Source: Nitrosophilus alvini
GTDB lineage: Bacteria; Campylobacterota; Campylobacteria; Campylobacterales; Nitratiruptoraceae
Direction of reading: 5' to 3'
Assembly (NCBI RefSeq): GCF_015100395.1
Contig: NZ_AP022847.1
Span: 1,366,501 to 1,430,500 of the forward strand
DNA: 64,000 nt
Shown piece by piece: positions 8,551 through 18,243 of the stretch (within the stretch, counting starts at the first letter, position 1; every line of letters starts with the position of its first letter). Position numbers and translations under genes: made by a program. Below the pieces are notes generated by a model, which was given only the letters and a program-made list of their open reading frames with translations, ran no database searches and was not told the DNA's origin.

Positions 8551-10341
8551 CTAATCGATTTTGAGAACTGTCAGAAAAGCCTCCTGCGGAAGCTGCACTT
8601 TGCCTATCGCTTTCATTCTTTTTTTACCTGCTTTCTGTTTTTCAAGAAGCTTTCTTTTCCTGGATATATCACCCCCATAACATTTCGCCGTCACGTTTTT
8701 ACCCATGGATTTTACCGTTTCTCTGGCTATGATTTTATTTCCTATGCTAGCTTGTATGGGAACCTCAAAAAGCTGTCTGGGAACGATCTCTTTCATCTTT
8801 TTGACAAGTTCACGTCCTCTGTACTGTGCTTTGGCTTTCGGAACAATGATCGAAAGTGCATCTACGGGCTCGCCGGCAACTCTGATGTCAAGTTTTACCA
8901 GATCCCCTTCTTTGTATCCTGAAGGTTCGTAGTCAAAACTGGCATACCCTTTGGTTACTGTTTTGAGTTTATCATAAAAATCCATCACTATTTCATTCAT
9001 TGGTATCTCATACTCAAGAAGAACTCTCTCTTCGTTAAGATAATCCATCTTGAGCTGAACTCCTCTTTTCTCATTTAGAAGAGTTATGATATTTCCCAAA
9101 AATTCGGTCGGAGTAATTATCGTAGCCTTTACATAAGGCTCGTAAATTTTTTCAATCTCCTGAACAGGAGGCAGTTCACTCGGATTTTGTATCTCTATTT
9201 CGCTTCCGTCTGTCTTTTTGACTCTATACGTAACGGTCGGCGCGGTTGCTATAAGATCAAGCCCAAACTCTCTTTCAAGTCTCTCTTTTACCACTTCCAT
9301 ATGCAAAAGACCAAGAAACCCTACCCTGAAACCAAATCCCAGAGCCGCTGAAGTTTCAGGCTCATACGCTATGCTTGCATCGTTGAGCTTGAGTTTTTCC
9401 AATGCATCTCTAAGATCTTCAAACTTGTCTGTCTCTATCGGGTAGAGTCCGGCAAAAACGAACGGTTTTACCTCTTCAAACCCTTCTATCGGCTCAAGTG
9501 TCGGATTTTTGGCATCGGTTATAGTATCTCCTACCTGAACATCGCCTATGTTTTTGAGCCCCATTACGACAATTCCTATTTCACCTGTTTTAATGGAATC
9601 GGTTTTTATCGGTTTTAACGGATGGGGATACATAAGGTTCAAGACTTCATGTTTTTTGCCTGTACCCATTATGAGCACTTCCTGCCCTTTTCTAATCTCA
9701 CCGTCAAATACTCTCACAAGAGCAAGAGCTCCAAGATAGCTGTCAAACCAGCTATCGTAAATCAAGGCTTTGGCCGGAGCTTCTGGATCGCCTTTAGGAG
9801 CCGGAATCCTGTCTACTATCGCATCAAGCAGCTCTTTTATGCCCTGCCCTGTTTTTGCACTTACTTCAAGAGCATCCGTACAGTCCAATCCTATAGTGCT
9901 TTCGATATCTTCCTTTACTCTGTCGGGGTCTGCCGCGGGGAGATCAATTTTGTTTATAACAGGTATGAGTTCAAGATCATTTTCAAGGGCGATATAAACG
10001 TTTGCTATCGTCTGAGCTTCAACACCCTGACTGGCATCAACTACCAGTAAAGCTCCTTCACTTGAGGCAAGCGACCGGCTGACTTCATAGCTAAAATCCA
10101 CATGCCCTGGCGTATCTATAAGATTTAGTATATATTCTTTGCCATCTTTTATATATTTGAGCCTCACACTCTGGGCTTTTATAGTAATACCTCTCTCTTT
10201 TTCTATATCCATGGTATCGAGCATCTGCTCTTTTATATTTCTCTCTTCTACAGCACCGCACTCCTGAATAATTCTGTCGGCAAGAGTACTTTTGCCGTGA
10301 TCTATATGAGCGATGATGGAAAAGTTTCTTATGTTTTCCAT
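8551..10341 (-). CDS. lepA: Elongation factor 4 (ribosomal back-translocase LepA)
   Basis: Translational GTPase of 596 residues, the usual LepA length. G1 is [11 protein letters not shown]3 is DTPGHVDF and G4 is NKIDLP. The C-terminal LepA-specific domain contains [26 protein letters not shown] and ends with the typical [12 protein letters not shown]. It acts on stalled or mistranslocated ribosomes and helps initiation or assembly. The ATG at 10341 follows the prs gene on the same strand with a 19-nt gap. Confidence 0.98.
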   Translation of the reverse strand: MENIRNFSIIAHIDHGKSTLADRIIQECGAVEERNIKEQMLDTMDIEKERGITIKAQSVRLKYIKDGKEYILNLIDTPGHVDFSYEVSRSLASSEGALLVVDASQGVEAQTIANVYIALENDLELIPVINKIDLPAADPDRVKEDIESTIGLDCTDALEVSAKTGQGIKELLDAIVDRIPAPKGDPEAPAKALIYDSWFDSYLGALALVRVFDGEIRKGQEVLIMGTGKKHEVLNLMYPHPLKPIKTDSIKTGEIGIVVMGLKNIGDVQVGDTITDAKNPTLEPIEGFEEVKPFVFAGLYPIETDKFEDLRDALEKLKLNDASIAYEPETSAALGFGFRVGFLGLLHMEVVKERLEREFGLDLIATAPTVTYRVKKTDGSEIEIQNPSELPPVQEIEKIYEPYVKATIITPTEFLGNIITLLNEKRGVQLKMDYLNEERVLLEYEIPMNEIVMDFYDKLKTVTKGYASFDYEPSGYKEGDLVKLDIRVAGEPVDALSIIVPKAKAQYRGRELVKKMKEIVPRQLFEVPIQASIGNKIIARETVKSMGKNVTAKCYGGDISRKRKLLEKQKAGKKRMKAIGKVQLPQEAFLTVLKID

Positions 10342-10360
10342 TTATTCCTTTCTCTCTCTT

Positions 10361-11290
10361 TTATACAAAAAGACTGTTAACGCTTTCATTATGATATACC
10401 CTTCTTATAACTTCTCCAAAAAGAGGCGCAACGGATAGAACCTTGATTTTTTCAGTATCTTTTTTCAAAGGAAGAGTATCAGAGACAACAAGTTCGTCAA
10501 GCTCTCCCTCTTCTATTCTCTCGTATGCCGGACCGCTGAGAACCGGATGGGTACAGCATGCCATAACAGAGTTTGCCCCGTTCTTTTTCAAAGCGCTAGC
10601 AGCCTTTACAATGGTTCCCGCCGTATCTATCATATCATCTACTAGTATAACGTCTTTTCCTTCTACATCTCCTATGATATTCATAACTTCAGATTCATTG
10701 GCTTTTTCTCTTCTTTTGTCTACAATTACCATATCAAGCCCCAGTCTGTTGGCAAAATACCTTGCTCTTGCAACTCCTCCGATATCCGGACTTGCGATAA
10801 CAGGGTTTTTAAGATTTTTATTTTTTACATAATCTATAAATATTATAGAGCCGTAAAGATTGTCCACGGGAATATCGAAAAACCCCTGTATCTGGCCGGC
10901 ATGCAAGTCAATGGTAATAACTCTGGTAATCCCTGCAGTCTGGATAAGATTGGCTATCAATTTTGCCGTGATGGGGACTCTTGGGGCCGCTTTTCTATCC
11001 TGTCTGGCATAACCGAAATAGGGAATTACGGCTGTGATGGTATTTGCTGAACTTCTTCTCAGGGCATCAGTCATGATAAGAAGTTCCATGAGATTGTCAT
11101 TGGCAGGTGAACCTGTAGGCTGTACAATAAACACATCCCGTCCCCGCACACTTTCGCTTATCTGAACATTTATCTCACCGTCGCTGAATCTATTTACTGT
11201 TGCTTTGCTAAGCGGTACATCCAGATATTTTACAATCTTGTTCGCAAAATCCTGATGTGCGGTACCTGAAAAGATTTTATATCCTCTCAT
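10361..11290 (-). CDS. prs: Ribose-phosphate pyrophosphokinase (PRPP synthase)
   Basis: Forms PRPP from ribose 5-phosphate and ATP for nucleotide, NAD, histidine and tryptophan synthesis. 309 residues with the start [16 protein letters not shown] at 11290, where a GGGAGAG site lies upstream; the longer upstream frame adds non-conserved residues. Catalytic-region residues RQDRKAAPR, the metal-binding [12 protein letters not shown] and the PRPP loop [12 protein letters not shown] are present. Another PRPP user in the window is nadC at 58-59 kb. Confidence 0.97.
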   Translation of the reverse strand: MRGYKIFSGTAHQDFANKIVKYLDVPLSKATVNRFSDGEINVQISESVRGRDVFIVQPTGSPANDNLMELLIMTDALRRSSANTITAVIPYFGYARQDRKAAPRVPITAKLIANLIQTAGITRVITIDLHAGQIQGFFDIPVDNLYGSIIFIDYVKNKNLKNPVIASPDIGGVARARYFANRLGLDMVIVDKRREKANESEVMNIIGDVEGKDVILVDDMIDTAGTIVKAASALKKNGANSVMACCTHPVLSGPAYERIEEGELDELVVSDTLPLKKDTEKIKVLSVAPLFGEVIRRVYHNESVNSLFV

Positions 11291-11409
11291 ATTCTCTCCC
11301 GTAATTTTTTTGGAATTATATCTTAAAAAGGATGAAGGTTGAAGAGCAAAATAGTGTTTCAATCCTAATCATCCACTCTCCGTTTATAATGAAGTCACCT
11401 TTTCAACCG

Positions 11410-12426
11410 TTATACTATCCATCCTCCGCCGAGAACCTTTTCTCCTTCATAGAAAACTCCGGCCTGACCGCTTGCCACTCCAAATACAGGCTCTTTAAGG
11501 TAGACTTTTGCATGAGAGTTTTTTATTACTGCTTTACAGGGAACTTTATTCATTCTGTATCTGACTTTTATAGTAGCTTCAAACTCTTTTTTTTCTTCAA
11601 ACATATTCAGATCTTTTAACTCTACTTCTCTTACATCTAGATCTTCTCTTTTCCCTACAACTATTTTATTCTCTTCGGGTATGATTTTTAGAACATAGTG
11701 CGGCTCATGTGCACCATATACAGTAAAACCTTTTCTCTTTCCTATTGTATAGTGCATATATCCTTTGTGCTCTCCTATGACATTTCCCTCTTTGTCCACA
11801 ACCACGCCCGGCATATCAACTTTTGTATGCTCTCTGAGTATATCTATATATGTATTTTCCACAAAACATATCTCACTGCTCTCTTTTTGTTCCGCTATCT
11901 CCCTTAAGGGTTCAATATCTCTTGCTATCTTTTTTACATCCTCTTTGTACATATCACCAAGAGGAAAAAGCAGTTTCGGCAGGACCTCTTTTTTTATATT
12001 GAAAAGAAAATAGCTCTGATCTTTGCTTTTATCTTTTGCTTCGTACAGAAATTTCCCATCCGTTTTTACATAATGTCCTGTTGCAAAAAAGTCCGCTCCC
12101 TGCGACTGAGCAAAGTCAACCAGAGCTCCGAACTTCATATATCTGTTACAAATTGCACAAGGATTTGGCGTAAGTCCTTCTATATAACCCCTTATAAAAG
12201 GATTGTAAACCCTTTCCATAAACTCTTCTGTTTTATCAAGAATATGCACTTTTATCCCCAGATATTCGGCCACCTTTTTGACATTTGACATATATCTTTT
12301 GTGAAGCTCTTCTCTTGTATGAATCTTCATATATACGCCTTCGACTTCAAAACCTTCTTTTTTCAGAAGATAAGCTGTTACAGTAGAATCTACGCCGCCG
12401 CTCATTGCAACCATCACTTTTTTCAT
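11410..12426 (-). CDS. mnmA: tRNA-specific 2-thiouridylase
   Basis: Thiolates U34 of tRNA Lys, Glu and Gln. The PP-loop MSGGVDSTV opens the protein. The catalytic cysteine pair is seen as NPCAICN (about residue 102) and SSEICFV (about 196), followed by the family-typical HYTIGKRKG. The length of 338 residues is slightly short, as in other epsilonproteobacteria. The C-terminal beta-barrel keeps VFGVASGQAGVFYEGEKVLGGG. It lies 11 nt downstream of the LOG-family gene. Confidence 0.96.
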   Translation of the reverse strand: MKKVMVAMSGGVDSTVTAYLLKKEGFEVEGVYMKIHTREELHKRYMSNVKKVAEYLGIKVHILDKTEEFMERVYNPFIRGYIEGLTPNPCAICNRYMKFGALVDFAQSQGADFFATGHYVKTDGKFLYEAKDKSKDQSYFLFNIKKEVLPKLLFPLGDMYKEDVKKIARDIEPLREIAEQKESSEICFVENTYIDILREHTKVDMPGVVVDKEGNVIGEHKGYMHYTIGKRKGFTVYGAHEPHYVLKIIPEENKIVVGKREDLDVREVELKDLNMFEEKKEFEATIKVRYRMNKVPCKAVIKNSHAKVYLKEPVFGVASGQAGVFYEGEKVLGGGWIV

Positions 12427-12437
12427 CTCAAACCTCT

Positions 12438-13175
12438 TTACTCTTTATTTGCCAAAAACTCAACAAGTGCCTTATAGTGTTCACTCTCTTCCATTCCGGC
12501 TTCTTTTAGATCCTTGATATGAGTTATGAGTCTTGTTTCAACCTCTTCAACTATCTGACCAAGATCATCCGTAAAAGTTATAATATTTACATCTTCGGGA
12601 GCAATTGTACCATTTTCTACAAGTGTAGTTTTTATAAACTCATATAGCGGCCCCCAATAATCTGTTCCTACCAAAAAAATACTTATCGGCGATATTTTTT
12701 TTGTCTGAACTAGGGTCAAAGATTCGAAAAACTCATCCAATGTTCCAAAACCACCCGGAAATATGACATACGCAAGCGAATATTTTATAAGCATAACCTT
12801 TCTTGCAAAAAAGTAGTCAAATTTAAGATTAATCGTAAGATAATCATTGCTCTTCTGCTCATGCGGAAGTTCTATATTTAGTCCTATAGATTCAGACTTT
12901 CCATTCTCATACGCCCCTCTGTTTGCAGCTTCCATTATACCGCCTGCACCGCCTGTTATGATATTGAATCCTCTGTCGGCAAGCATATAAGCAAGTTTTC
13001 TTGCTTTTTGATAATAGGGATTGTCCTCTTTGAGTCTTGCACTTCCGAAAAAAGTTACAGAAGGTCCTATACTTTTTAATTCATCGAAACCTTCGACAAA
13101 ATCGCTCATTATCTTAAAAACACTCCAAACATCGCCTGCCTGTATATCTTTTATATATTTTTTACCTCTTGGCAT
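12438..13175 (-). CDS. LOG-family Rossmann-fold protein (TIGR00730-like)
   Basis: 245-residue protein of the LOG/"lysine decarboxylase-like" family. The glycine-rich motifs GGAGGIMEAANRGA (about 75-88) and PGGFGTLDEFFE (about 138-149) form the nucleotide-binding pocket. Family knowledge: members are cytokinin-riboside phosphoribohydrolases or nucleotide 5'-monophosphate nucleosidases (PpnN-type), not decarboxylases. The substrate here is unknown. It follows flhG by 8 nt. Confidence 0.88.
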   Translation of the reverse strand: MPRGKKYIKDIQAGDVWSVFKIMSDFVEGFDELKSIGPSVTFFGSARLKEDNPYYQKARKLAYMLADRGFNIITGGAGGIMEAANRGAYENGKSESIGLNIELPHEQKSNDYLTINLKFDYFFARKVMLIKYSLAYVIFPGGFGTLDEFFESLTLVQTKKISPISIFLVGTDYWGPLYEFIKTTLVENGTIAPEDVNIITFTDDLGQIVEEVETRLITHIKDLKEAGMEESEHYKALVEFLANKE

Positions 13176-13183
13176 CCACTCTC

Positions 13184-13990
13184 CTAAAATCTGTTCAAAA
13201 GTTTTCTGAAAAAAGCAGCAATTGAGCTGTTTTTACCGATTTCACTTCCCTCTTTGTCTACATTTTTTGTAAGTTTTTTTATAATTTCCAGCATCTGTGA
13301 TGATGGTCTGGAAAAAGGGTGCTCTTTTACAAAAAGTGTCCTGTTCTTTGAACTCTCTCTGATTATATGACTCTCTTCCAATATTCCCAAAAGTTCAATA
13401 TCGATATCCGATTCAAGATGATTTTGTGCAACACTCTTTATTTTGCCAAATATAGAGAGGGCCTCTTTTTTTGATTTTGTTTCATTTATAATCATATATA
13501 TACTATCAATAACTCGGCTTGAATATTTTATCATAGCATAAGCATCCATTATAGCAGAAGGATCCGGAACAGTTACCACTACTACATCGCTGGCCGCACG
13601 GATAAAGCTTCTGACATGCTCACCTATCCCCGCTCCCGTATCTATAATCAAAAAATCGAAGTCGTCAAACTTTTCCAATGAAGAGAGAAATCTCTCCACA
13701 AGTTCGCTTTCATCAAAATTCAATATCTCTTCTCCGCTTTCGCCGGGAATCAAATACAGGTTGTTGTTGAGTTTTACCAAGATATCCTCAAACTCCGCTT
13801 CACCTTTCATCACATGCAGAATATTTTTTTTGGGAGTTACATTGTATATGATATCCAGGTTTGCCAGACCGATATCCGCATCAAATACTGCTACTTTATA
13901 ACCCAGTTGTGAAAGCATATAGGCGCAATTTGCACTTATGGTGCTTTTTCCCACACCGCCTTTACCGCTGGTTATTGCAATAAATCTCAT
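13184..13990 (-). CDS. flhG: FlhG/MinD-type ATPase (flagellar number regulator)
   Basis: ParA/MinD-superfamily ATPase of 268 residues. The deviant Walker A SGKGGVGKST is at residues 8-17, the switch region FDADIGLANLD at about 37-47, and Walker B FLIIDTGAGIG at about 113-123. FlhG sets flagellar number and placement together with the SRP-like GTPase FlhF. In Campylobacter this gene sits directly after flhF and near folK. Here it follows folK with a 4-nt overlap and flhF is absent. A general MinD-like role is the main alternative. Confidence 0.82.
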   Translation of the reverse strand: MRFIAITSGKGGVGKSTISANCAYMLSQLGYKVAVFDADIGLANLDIIYNVTPKKNILHVMKGEAEFEDILVKLNNNLYLIPGESGEEILNFDESELVERFLSSLEKFDDFDFLIIDTGAGIGEHVRSFIRAASDVVVVTVPDPSAIMDAYAMIKYSSRVIDSIYMIINETKSKKEALSIFGKIKSVAQNHLESDIDIELLGILEESHIIRESSKNRTLFVKEHPFSRPSSQMLEIIKKLTKNVDKEGSEIGKNSSIAAFFRKLLNRF

Positions 13991-14481
13991 TTATGAACAC
14001 CTTTTCTTAGATAGAGCAGTGGTATCACAACCGATTCTCTCTCTTTCCATTTCGGATGAGGGATTTGTAGATTTTTTTTATCGATTTTAATATTGTTGAA
14101 AAATATTATATCTATATCGAGCGTTCTTGGTGCATTTTTAAAAGTTCTTACCCTTCCGAAACTTTTTTCCAGATAGAGAACATATTTTAAAAATTCATAC
14201 ATATTCATATCCGTAGAAAGTTTTATAACTCCGTTGAAAAAATCATTCTGTTCAAGAAAACCGAAAGGGGGATTTTTCAAAATCGGCGAGGTGGCTTCAA
14301 CGGATATTTTTGGATTCTTTTGAAGTCTGAAAAGCAGTTTTTTAAATCTTCTTTTCACATCTCCTATATTGCCGCCTATGCCTATAAGAACACTGTTTCT
14401 TTTTTTTACACACTTTTTTGATACATACGGAAACAGATTGCAATAATAGAGCACAAGCTCGCCACTTAGATTTTTTATCAA
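13987..14481 (-). CDS. folK: Hydroxymethyldihydropterin pyrophosphokinase
   Basis: Transfers pyrophosphate from ATP to 6-hydroxymethyl-7,8-dihydropterin in folate synthesis. 164 residues; the core motifs GIGGNIGDV, ILKNPPFGFLEQNDFFNGV, GRVRTFKNAPRTLDIDIIFF and the metal/pterin-binding HPKWKERESVVIPL are conserved. The N-terminal ~28 residues (to about VKKRNS) are an extra segment, so an internal start is possible. Another folate gene, folB, lies at 61 kb. It overlaps flhG by 4 nt. Confidence 0.93.
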   Translation of the reverse strand: MIKNLSGELVLYYCNLFPYVSKKCVKKRNSVLIGIGGNIGDVKRRFKKLLFRLQKNPKISVEATSPILKNPPFGFLEQNDFFNGVIKLSTDMNMYEFLKYVLYLEKSFGRVRTFKNAPRTLDIDIIFFNNIKIDKKNLQIPHPKWKERESVVIPLLYLRKGVHK

Positions 14482-14495
14482 AAAGGACTCCGGAT

Positions 14496-15521
14496 TTAAA
14501 GAATTTCGGCTCTGCCGTTTTTCACCACTACCATATCTTCTATTCTTACACCGAATTTGTCAGGAATATAGATACCAGGCTCCACCGTAAAAACCATACC
14601 CTCTTCTATAACCGTGTCGCTTTTGGGAGAGATATATGGCATTTCATGGATATCAAGACCCACTCCATGCCCAGTAGAATGGACAAAATATCGACCAAAT
14701 CCTGCTTTTTCGATGATATCTCTTGCTATTTTGTCTATATTGCAGGCTTTCATGCCGGTTCTGATACTCTCGATAGCGCTCTCCTGAGCTTTCAAAACCG
14801 TATCATATACTTTTTGCATCTGCCTTGAAGAAAAAGTCTGTCCCATTTTTTCAAATGTTAATCTCTCGCCGAAATATGCCGTCCTTGTTCTGTCAGAGCA
14901 GTATCTTTTATATCTCACACCGGCATCAAAAAGTACAAGGTCACCGCTTTTTAGTCTTTTTTGCGTGGGAATTGCATGAGGTTTCGCGGCATTTTCTCCT
15001 ATGGCAAATATCGGATCAAAACTGAGACTGCGTTCTCCATAGCCTCTTAGCATCGCCTCGGCTTCAAAATGGAGTCTCTTTTCTGTTTGCTCCATGCCTT
15101 CTTTTGAAAGATAGAGTGCAAACTTTTCAAATATATCTGCGTTTATCTTTACAGAAGTGTGGATAAGCTCTATCTCTTCATCATTTTTTATAACTCTTTT
15201 TTTATGGGAAAATGCCGCTCTTTTTACAAAACGGCATCTCATTCCGGATGAGAGTTTCTCATAAGAGCCTATACTCCACTCATACGGGTCAAAAACAATT
15301 CTCTTTATACGGTTTTTGCGTATCAGCTCTCTTGCGGCTTTCTCCAGATCCCTTGATTCGACAACTTCACAGGATTTGGCCGACTCTTTGGCTTCCTGTA
15401 TGTATCTGCCGTCCGTTATAAAAAAAGCCTCATCACCAAATTTTAGAAATATCGCATTGTCACAGCTGTAACCACACTCATAAAACTGTGCGCTCTCGCT
15501 TCTTACAATGTAGCTATCCAT
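14496..15521 (-). CDS. pepQ: M24-family aminopeptidase (Xaa-Pro type)
   Basis: Metallopeptidase of 341 residues with an N-terminal creatinase-like domain (1-120) and a pita-bread catalytic domain. The metal ligands are in LFDAGVRYKRYCSDRTRT (two Asp), HSTGHGVGLDIHE (His) and FTVEPGIYIP and GVRIEDMVVV (Glu residues). Proline dipeptidase or Xaa-Pro aminopeptidase cannot be separated by eye, so the symbol is tentative. It sits between aroQ and folK, an order also found in Campylobacter. Confidence 0.88.
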   Translation of the reverse strand: MDSYIVRSESAQFYECGYSCDNAIFLKFGDEAFFITDGRYIQEAKESAKSCEVVESRDLEKAARELIRKNRIKRIVFDPYEWSIGSYEKLSSGMRCRFVKRAAFSHKKRVIKNDEEIELIHTSVKINADIFEKFALYLSKEGMEQTEKRLHFEAEAMLRGYGERSLSFDPIFAIGENAAKPHAIPTQKRLKSGDLVLFDAGVRYKRYCSDRTRTAYFGERLTFEKMGQTFSSRQMQKVYDTVLKAQESAIESIRTGMKACNIDKIARDIIEKAGFGRYFVHSTGHGVGLDIHEMPYISPKSDTVIEEGMVFTVEPGIYIPDKFGVRIEDMVVVKNGRAEIL

Positions 15522-15535
15522 AATTCACACCCAGA

Positions 15536-15590
15536 CTAAATTCGTGACTCGTGATTGGTGATTGGTTCCACACCCACACTCACACTCCTC
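15536..15590. repeat. Intergenic degenerate repeat with CA-rich tail
   Basis: Between the M24 peptidase and aroQ lies a degenerate GTGA(C/T)TCGTGATT tandem followed by a CCACACCCACACTCACACTC tract (15568-15587). A similar arrangement occurs at 28434-28533, after the first OmcE-like gene. It appears to be a dispersed non-coding repeat of this genome. Confidence 0.55.
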
Positions 15591-16068
15591 ACGCCTGTTG
15601 TTGCTGCTGTTGCTGTGACTCCTGAATAGCTTTAAGCTCATTAAAAATCTGTAGCATGGCAACCATTGCCAAATGGTAGCTAAACGGTCCAAAACCGCTT
15701 ATCTGTCCCGCACATACCGGAGCTATAAGACTTTTTTGCCTAAACTCTTCTCTTCTGTAGACATTGCTTATATGAACTTCTATAGTAGGAAGCTGAACTG
15801 CCGCTATCGCATCTCTTATTGCGATAGATGTATGTGTATATGCAGCAGGATTTATGATAATACCGTGGGCATCTCCAAGGCACTCCTGAATCTTGTCTAC
15901 TATCTCGCCTTCTAGATTGCTTTGGAAAAACTCAATATCGAGGCCGTTTTGCTCTGCAAAGGCTTTCATCTGGTCATGAATCTGCTCAAGTCTCATCGGG
16001 CCGTAGATATTCTGTTCCCTGACTCCAAGCATATTGAGATTTGGACCCTGAATAACCATAACTTTCAT
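15589..16068 (-). CDS. aroQ: 3-dehydroquinate dehydratase, type II
   Basis: Dehydrates 3-dehydroquinate to 3-dehydroshikimate in the shikimate pathway. Type II features are clear: [17 protein letters not shown] with the catalytic Tyr and Arg at the N-terminus, [17 protein letters not shown], and [14 protein letters not shown] with the catalytic His. The core ends near residue 148. The protein then has a [11 protein letters not shown] tail, seven consecutive Gln encoded by mixed CAG/CAA codons, which is unusual for the family. The amidohydrolase gene is divergent from it. Confidence 0.96.
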   Translation of the reverse strand: MKVMVIQGPNLNMLGVREQNIYGPMRLEQIHDQMKAFAEQNGLDIEFFQSNLEGEIVDKIQECLGDAHGIIINPAAYTHTSIAIRDAIAAVQLPTIEVHISNVYRREEFRQKSLIAPVCAGQISGFGPFSYHLAMVAMLQIFNELKAIQESQQQQQQQA

Positions 16069-16147
16069 CTCTTTCCTTTCAGTTTTTTTAAGATATGATT
16101 ATATCAATATTTAGCTTATACAAACCGCATCAACTGCAAGGAGAGAT

Positions 16148-17368
16148 ATGAAAATAATCAAAGCGGATTTCATACTCACACCAAATGAAATAATGGAAGA
16201 AAAAGCTGTTGCTTTTGAAAAAAATATAATCGACATAGACTCTTTTGAAAAACTGATATCCAAATATCCAGCAGCCGAAATAATAGAGACTCCCAAAAAC
16301 TCTATTCTGCTGCCGGGACTCATAAATTCGCACGTTCATTTGGAATTCAGTGCAAACAGGGCGTCACTTTCTTATGGTGATTTTCTGATATGGCTCAACA
16401 GCGTTATAAAAAAAAGAGAAAAACTTATAAAAAAATGTCAAAACAACTGCCTTCAAAATGCCGTTACATCAATGCTGAAAAGCGGTACAACCGCATTTGG
16501 AGCAATAAGCAGTTACGGATATGATATGGAAATTTGCGCAAAATCACCGCAAAGAGTGGTCTTTTTCAATGAGATTATAGGTTCAAACCCGGCTGCGGCA
16601 GATATTTTGTTTTCTGACTTTTTACAAAGGCTTGAAGAGTCACAAAAGCACAAAAGTGACAGATTTTTTCCCGCTGTAGCGGTACACTCTCCATATTCCG
16701 TTCATACAATACTGGCAAAAAAAGCGATTGAAGTTGCAAAAAAAAATAAGATGCCTATTAGCTGTCATTTTATGGAAAGCAAAGCGGAAAGAGAATGGCT
16801 CGACAACGACAAAGGAGACTTCGCAAAATTTTTTAAAGAGTTTTTAAATCAATCTACTGCCGCAAACCGTCCGGAAGAGTTTTTACAACTTTTCGAAGAG
16901 ACAGATACTCTCTTTGTTCATGCAGTCCATACCAATGACAAGGAGCTTGAAATCATCCAAAAACAGAACAATGTCATAGTACACTGCCCGGTATCAAACA
17001 GGCTGCTTGGAAACGGCGTTTTAAATATTCCAAAACTTGAAGATAAAAATATAACAATGCTCCTGGCCACCGATGGTCTCAGCTCAAACTTTTCTCTAAA
17101 TCTTTTTGAGGAGATGAAAGCTGCTCTTTTCCTGCATCCGAACATAGAACCTGTAAAATTGGCAAAAAAACTTATAGACAGCGTAACAAAAAATGCGGCA
17201 AAGGCTTTGAGACTAGAGTGCGGAGAAATTGAAAAAGGAAAATGGGCAGATATGATAATCTGCGAACTGCCTGAAGACCTTGAAAACAAAGAAGACGCTT
17301 ATCTTCACCTTATTCTACACGGAGAAAATCCCAAAATGGTACTCATAGGAGGAGAAATTTATGATTGA
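16148..17368 (+). CDS. mqnX: Amidohydrolase, probable aminodeoxyfutalosine deaminase
   Basis: 406-residue metal-dependent deaminase of the TRZ/ATZ-SsnA group. Metal-binding HVHLEF, SCHFMES, FVHAVHTND and LLATDGLSSNFSLNLFEEM are all present, with C-terminal NAAKALRLECGEIEKGKWADMI. In Campylobacter and Helicobacter the homologue beside aroQ acts in the futalosine menaquinone pathway, deaminating 6-amino-6-deoxyfutalosine. The substrate is inferred from family and position. The gene overlaps sppA by 8 nt. menG at 48-49 kb is consistent with menaquinone use. Confidence 0.78.
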   Translation: MKIIKADFILTPNEIMEEKAVAFEKNIIDIDSFEKLISKYPAAEIIETPKNSILLPGLINSHVHLEFSANRASLSYGDFLIWLNSVIKKREKLIKKCQNNCLQNAVTSMLKSGTTAFGAISSYGYDMEICAKSPQRVVFFNEIIGSNPAAADILFSDFLQRLEESQKHKSDRFFPAVAVHSPYSVHTILAKKAIEVAKKNKMPISCHFMESKAEREWLDNDKGDFAKFFKEFLNQSTAANRPEEFLQLFEETDTLFVHAVHTNDKELEIIQKQNNVIVHCPVSNRLLGNGVLNIPKLEDKNITMLLATDGLSSNFSLNLFEEMKAALFLHPNIEPVKLAKKLIDSVTKNAAKALRLECGEIEKGKWADMIICELPEDLENKEDAYLHLILHGENPKMVLIGGEIYD

Positions 17369-18233
17369 TTTTTTCAAAAAACTTTTTTATCCGATAAAAG
17401 CTGTTCTCGATTTTATTCAAAAATATTTCAAAGCTCTTCTGTTTGTATTGATTCTCGTATTGATATTCGGTACACCGAAAGGAGAAACTCTCCAAAAACC
17501 AAATCTGATCAGAGTCGATCTGACCGGCCCTATATTTTCAGCCGACAAAGTTTTACAAAAACTTGAAGAAGCCGAAAAACCAAACTATAAAGGCGTTCTT
17601 TTTGTTGTCAATTCTCCGGGAGGCGCTGTAGCCCCCTCAATAGAAATCAGCCTGGCAATCAAAAGAATAAGGCGTCAAAAACCGGTGGTTGTATATGCAG
17701 CCGGCACAATTGCAAGCGGCAGTTACTACGCTTCGATATGGGCAGATAAAATAATTGCAAACCCCGGAAGCGCAGTCGGCTCTATCGGTGTAATATTCGA
17801 AGGCGCAAATATCAAAAAGCTTATTGAAAAAATCGGTATAGAACCTCAGGTGGTAAAAGCCGGAAAATACAAAGAGGTAGGAACGCCATTCAGAGAGTGG
17901 CAGGAGTTTGAGAAAAAAGAGCTTGAAAAAGTGATAAAAGATACATACGATATGTTTGTATCTGATGTTGCAAAAGCCAGAAAACTGGACCTTGGCAAAA
18001 GAGACGAATTTGCCAATGCGCATATTTTTACTGCAAGGCAGGCGATCAAGGTAGGACTTATAGACAAGATAGGCACACTATACGATGCAAAACAAGAGAT
18101 CACAGCTCTTAGCGGTGTCGCTTATCCCGTTTGGAAAAAAGAGGACAGATTCGAAAAATTTATGGAAAAGATAATAGAAGAGAGCGCATCAAAAATCAGC
18201 ATGATGCTTTTCGGATTCAAAGCCAGTATTTAA
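17361..18233 (+). CDS. sppA: Signal peptide peptidase SppA, short form
   Basis: Membrane-anchored serine protease of 290 residues with one N-terminal transmembrane segment (about 25-43). The S49 peptidase core has FVVNSPGGAVAPS and AAGTIASGSYYASIWADKIIANPGSAVGSIGV, which contains the nucleophile Ser, and YKEVGTPFREW. The catalytic Lys lies in the GKYKEVG segment in the short form. It degrades leftover signal peptides. It overlaps the amidohydrolase gene by 8 nt and converges on xseA with a 10-nt gap. Confidence 0.93.
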   Translation: MIDFFKKLFYPIKAVLDFIQKYFKALLFVLILVLIFGTPKGETLQKPNLIRVDLTGPIFSADKVLQKLEEAEKPNYKGVLFVVNSPGGAVAPSIEISLAIKRIRRQKPVVVYAAGTIASGSYYASIWADKIIANPGSAVGSIGVIFEGANIKKLIEKIGIEPQVVKAGKYKEVGTPFREWQEFEKKELEKVIKDTYDMFVSDVAKARKLDLGKRDEFANAHIFTARQAIKVGLIDKIGTLYDAKQEITALSGVAYPVWKKEDRFEKFMEKIIEESASKISMMLFGFKASI

Positions 18234-18243
18234 CTATAATATT

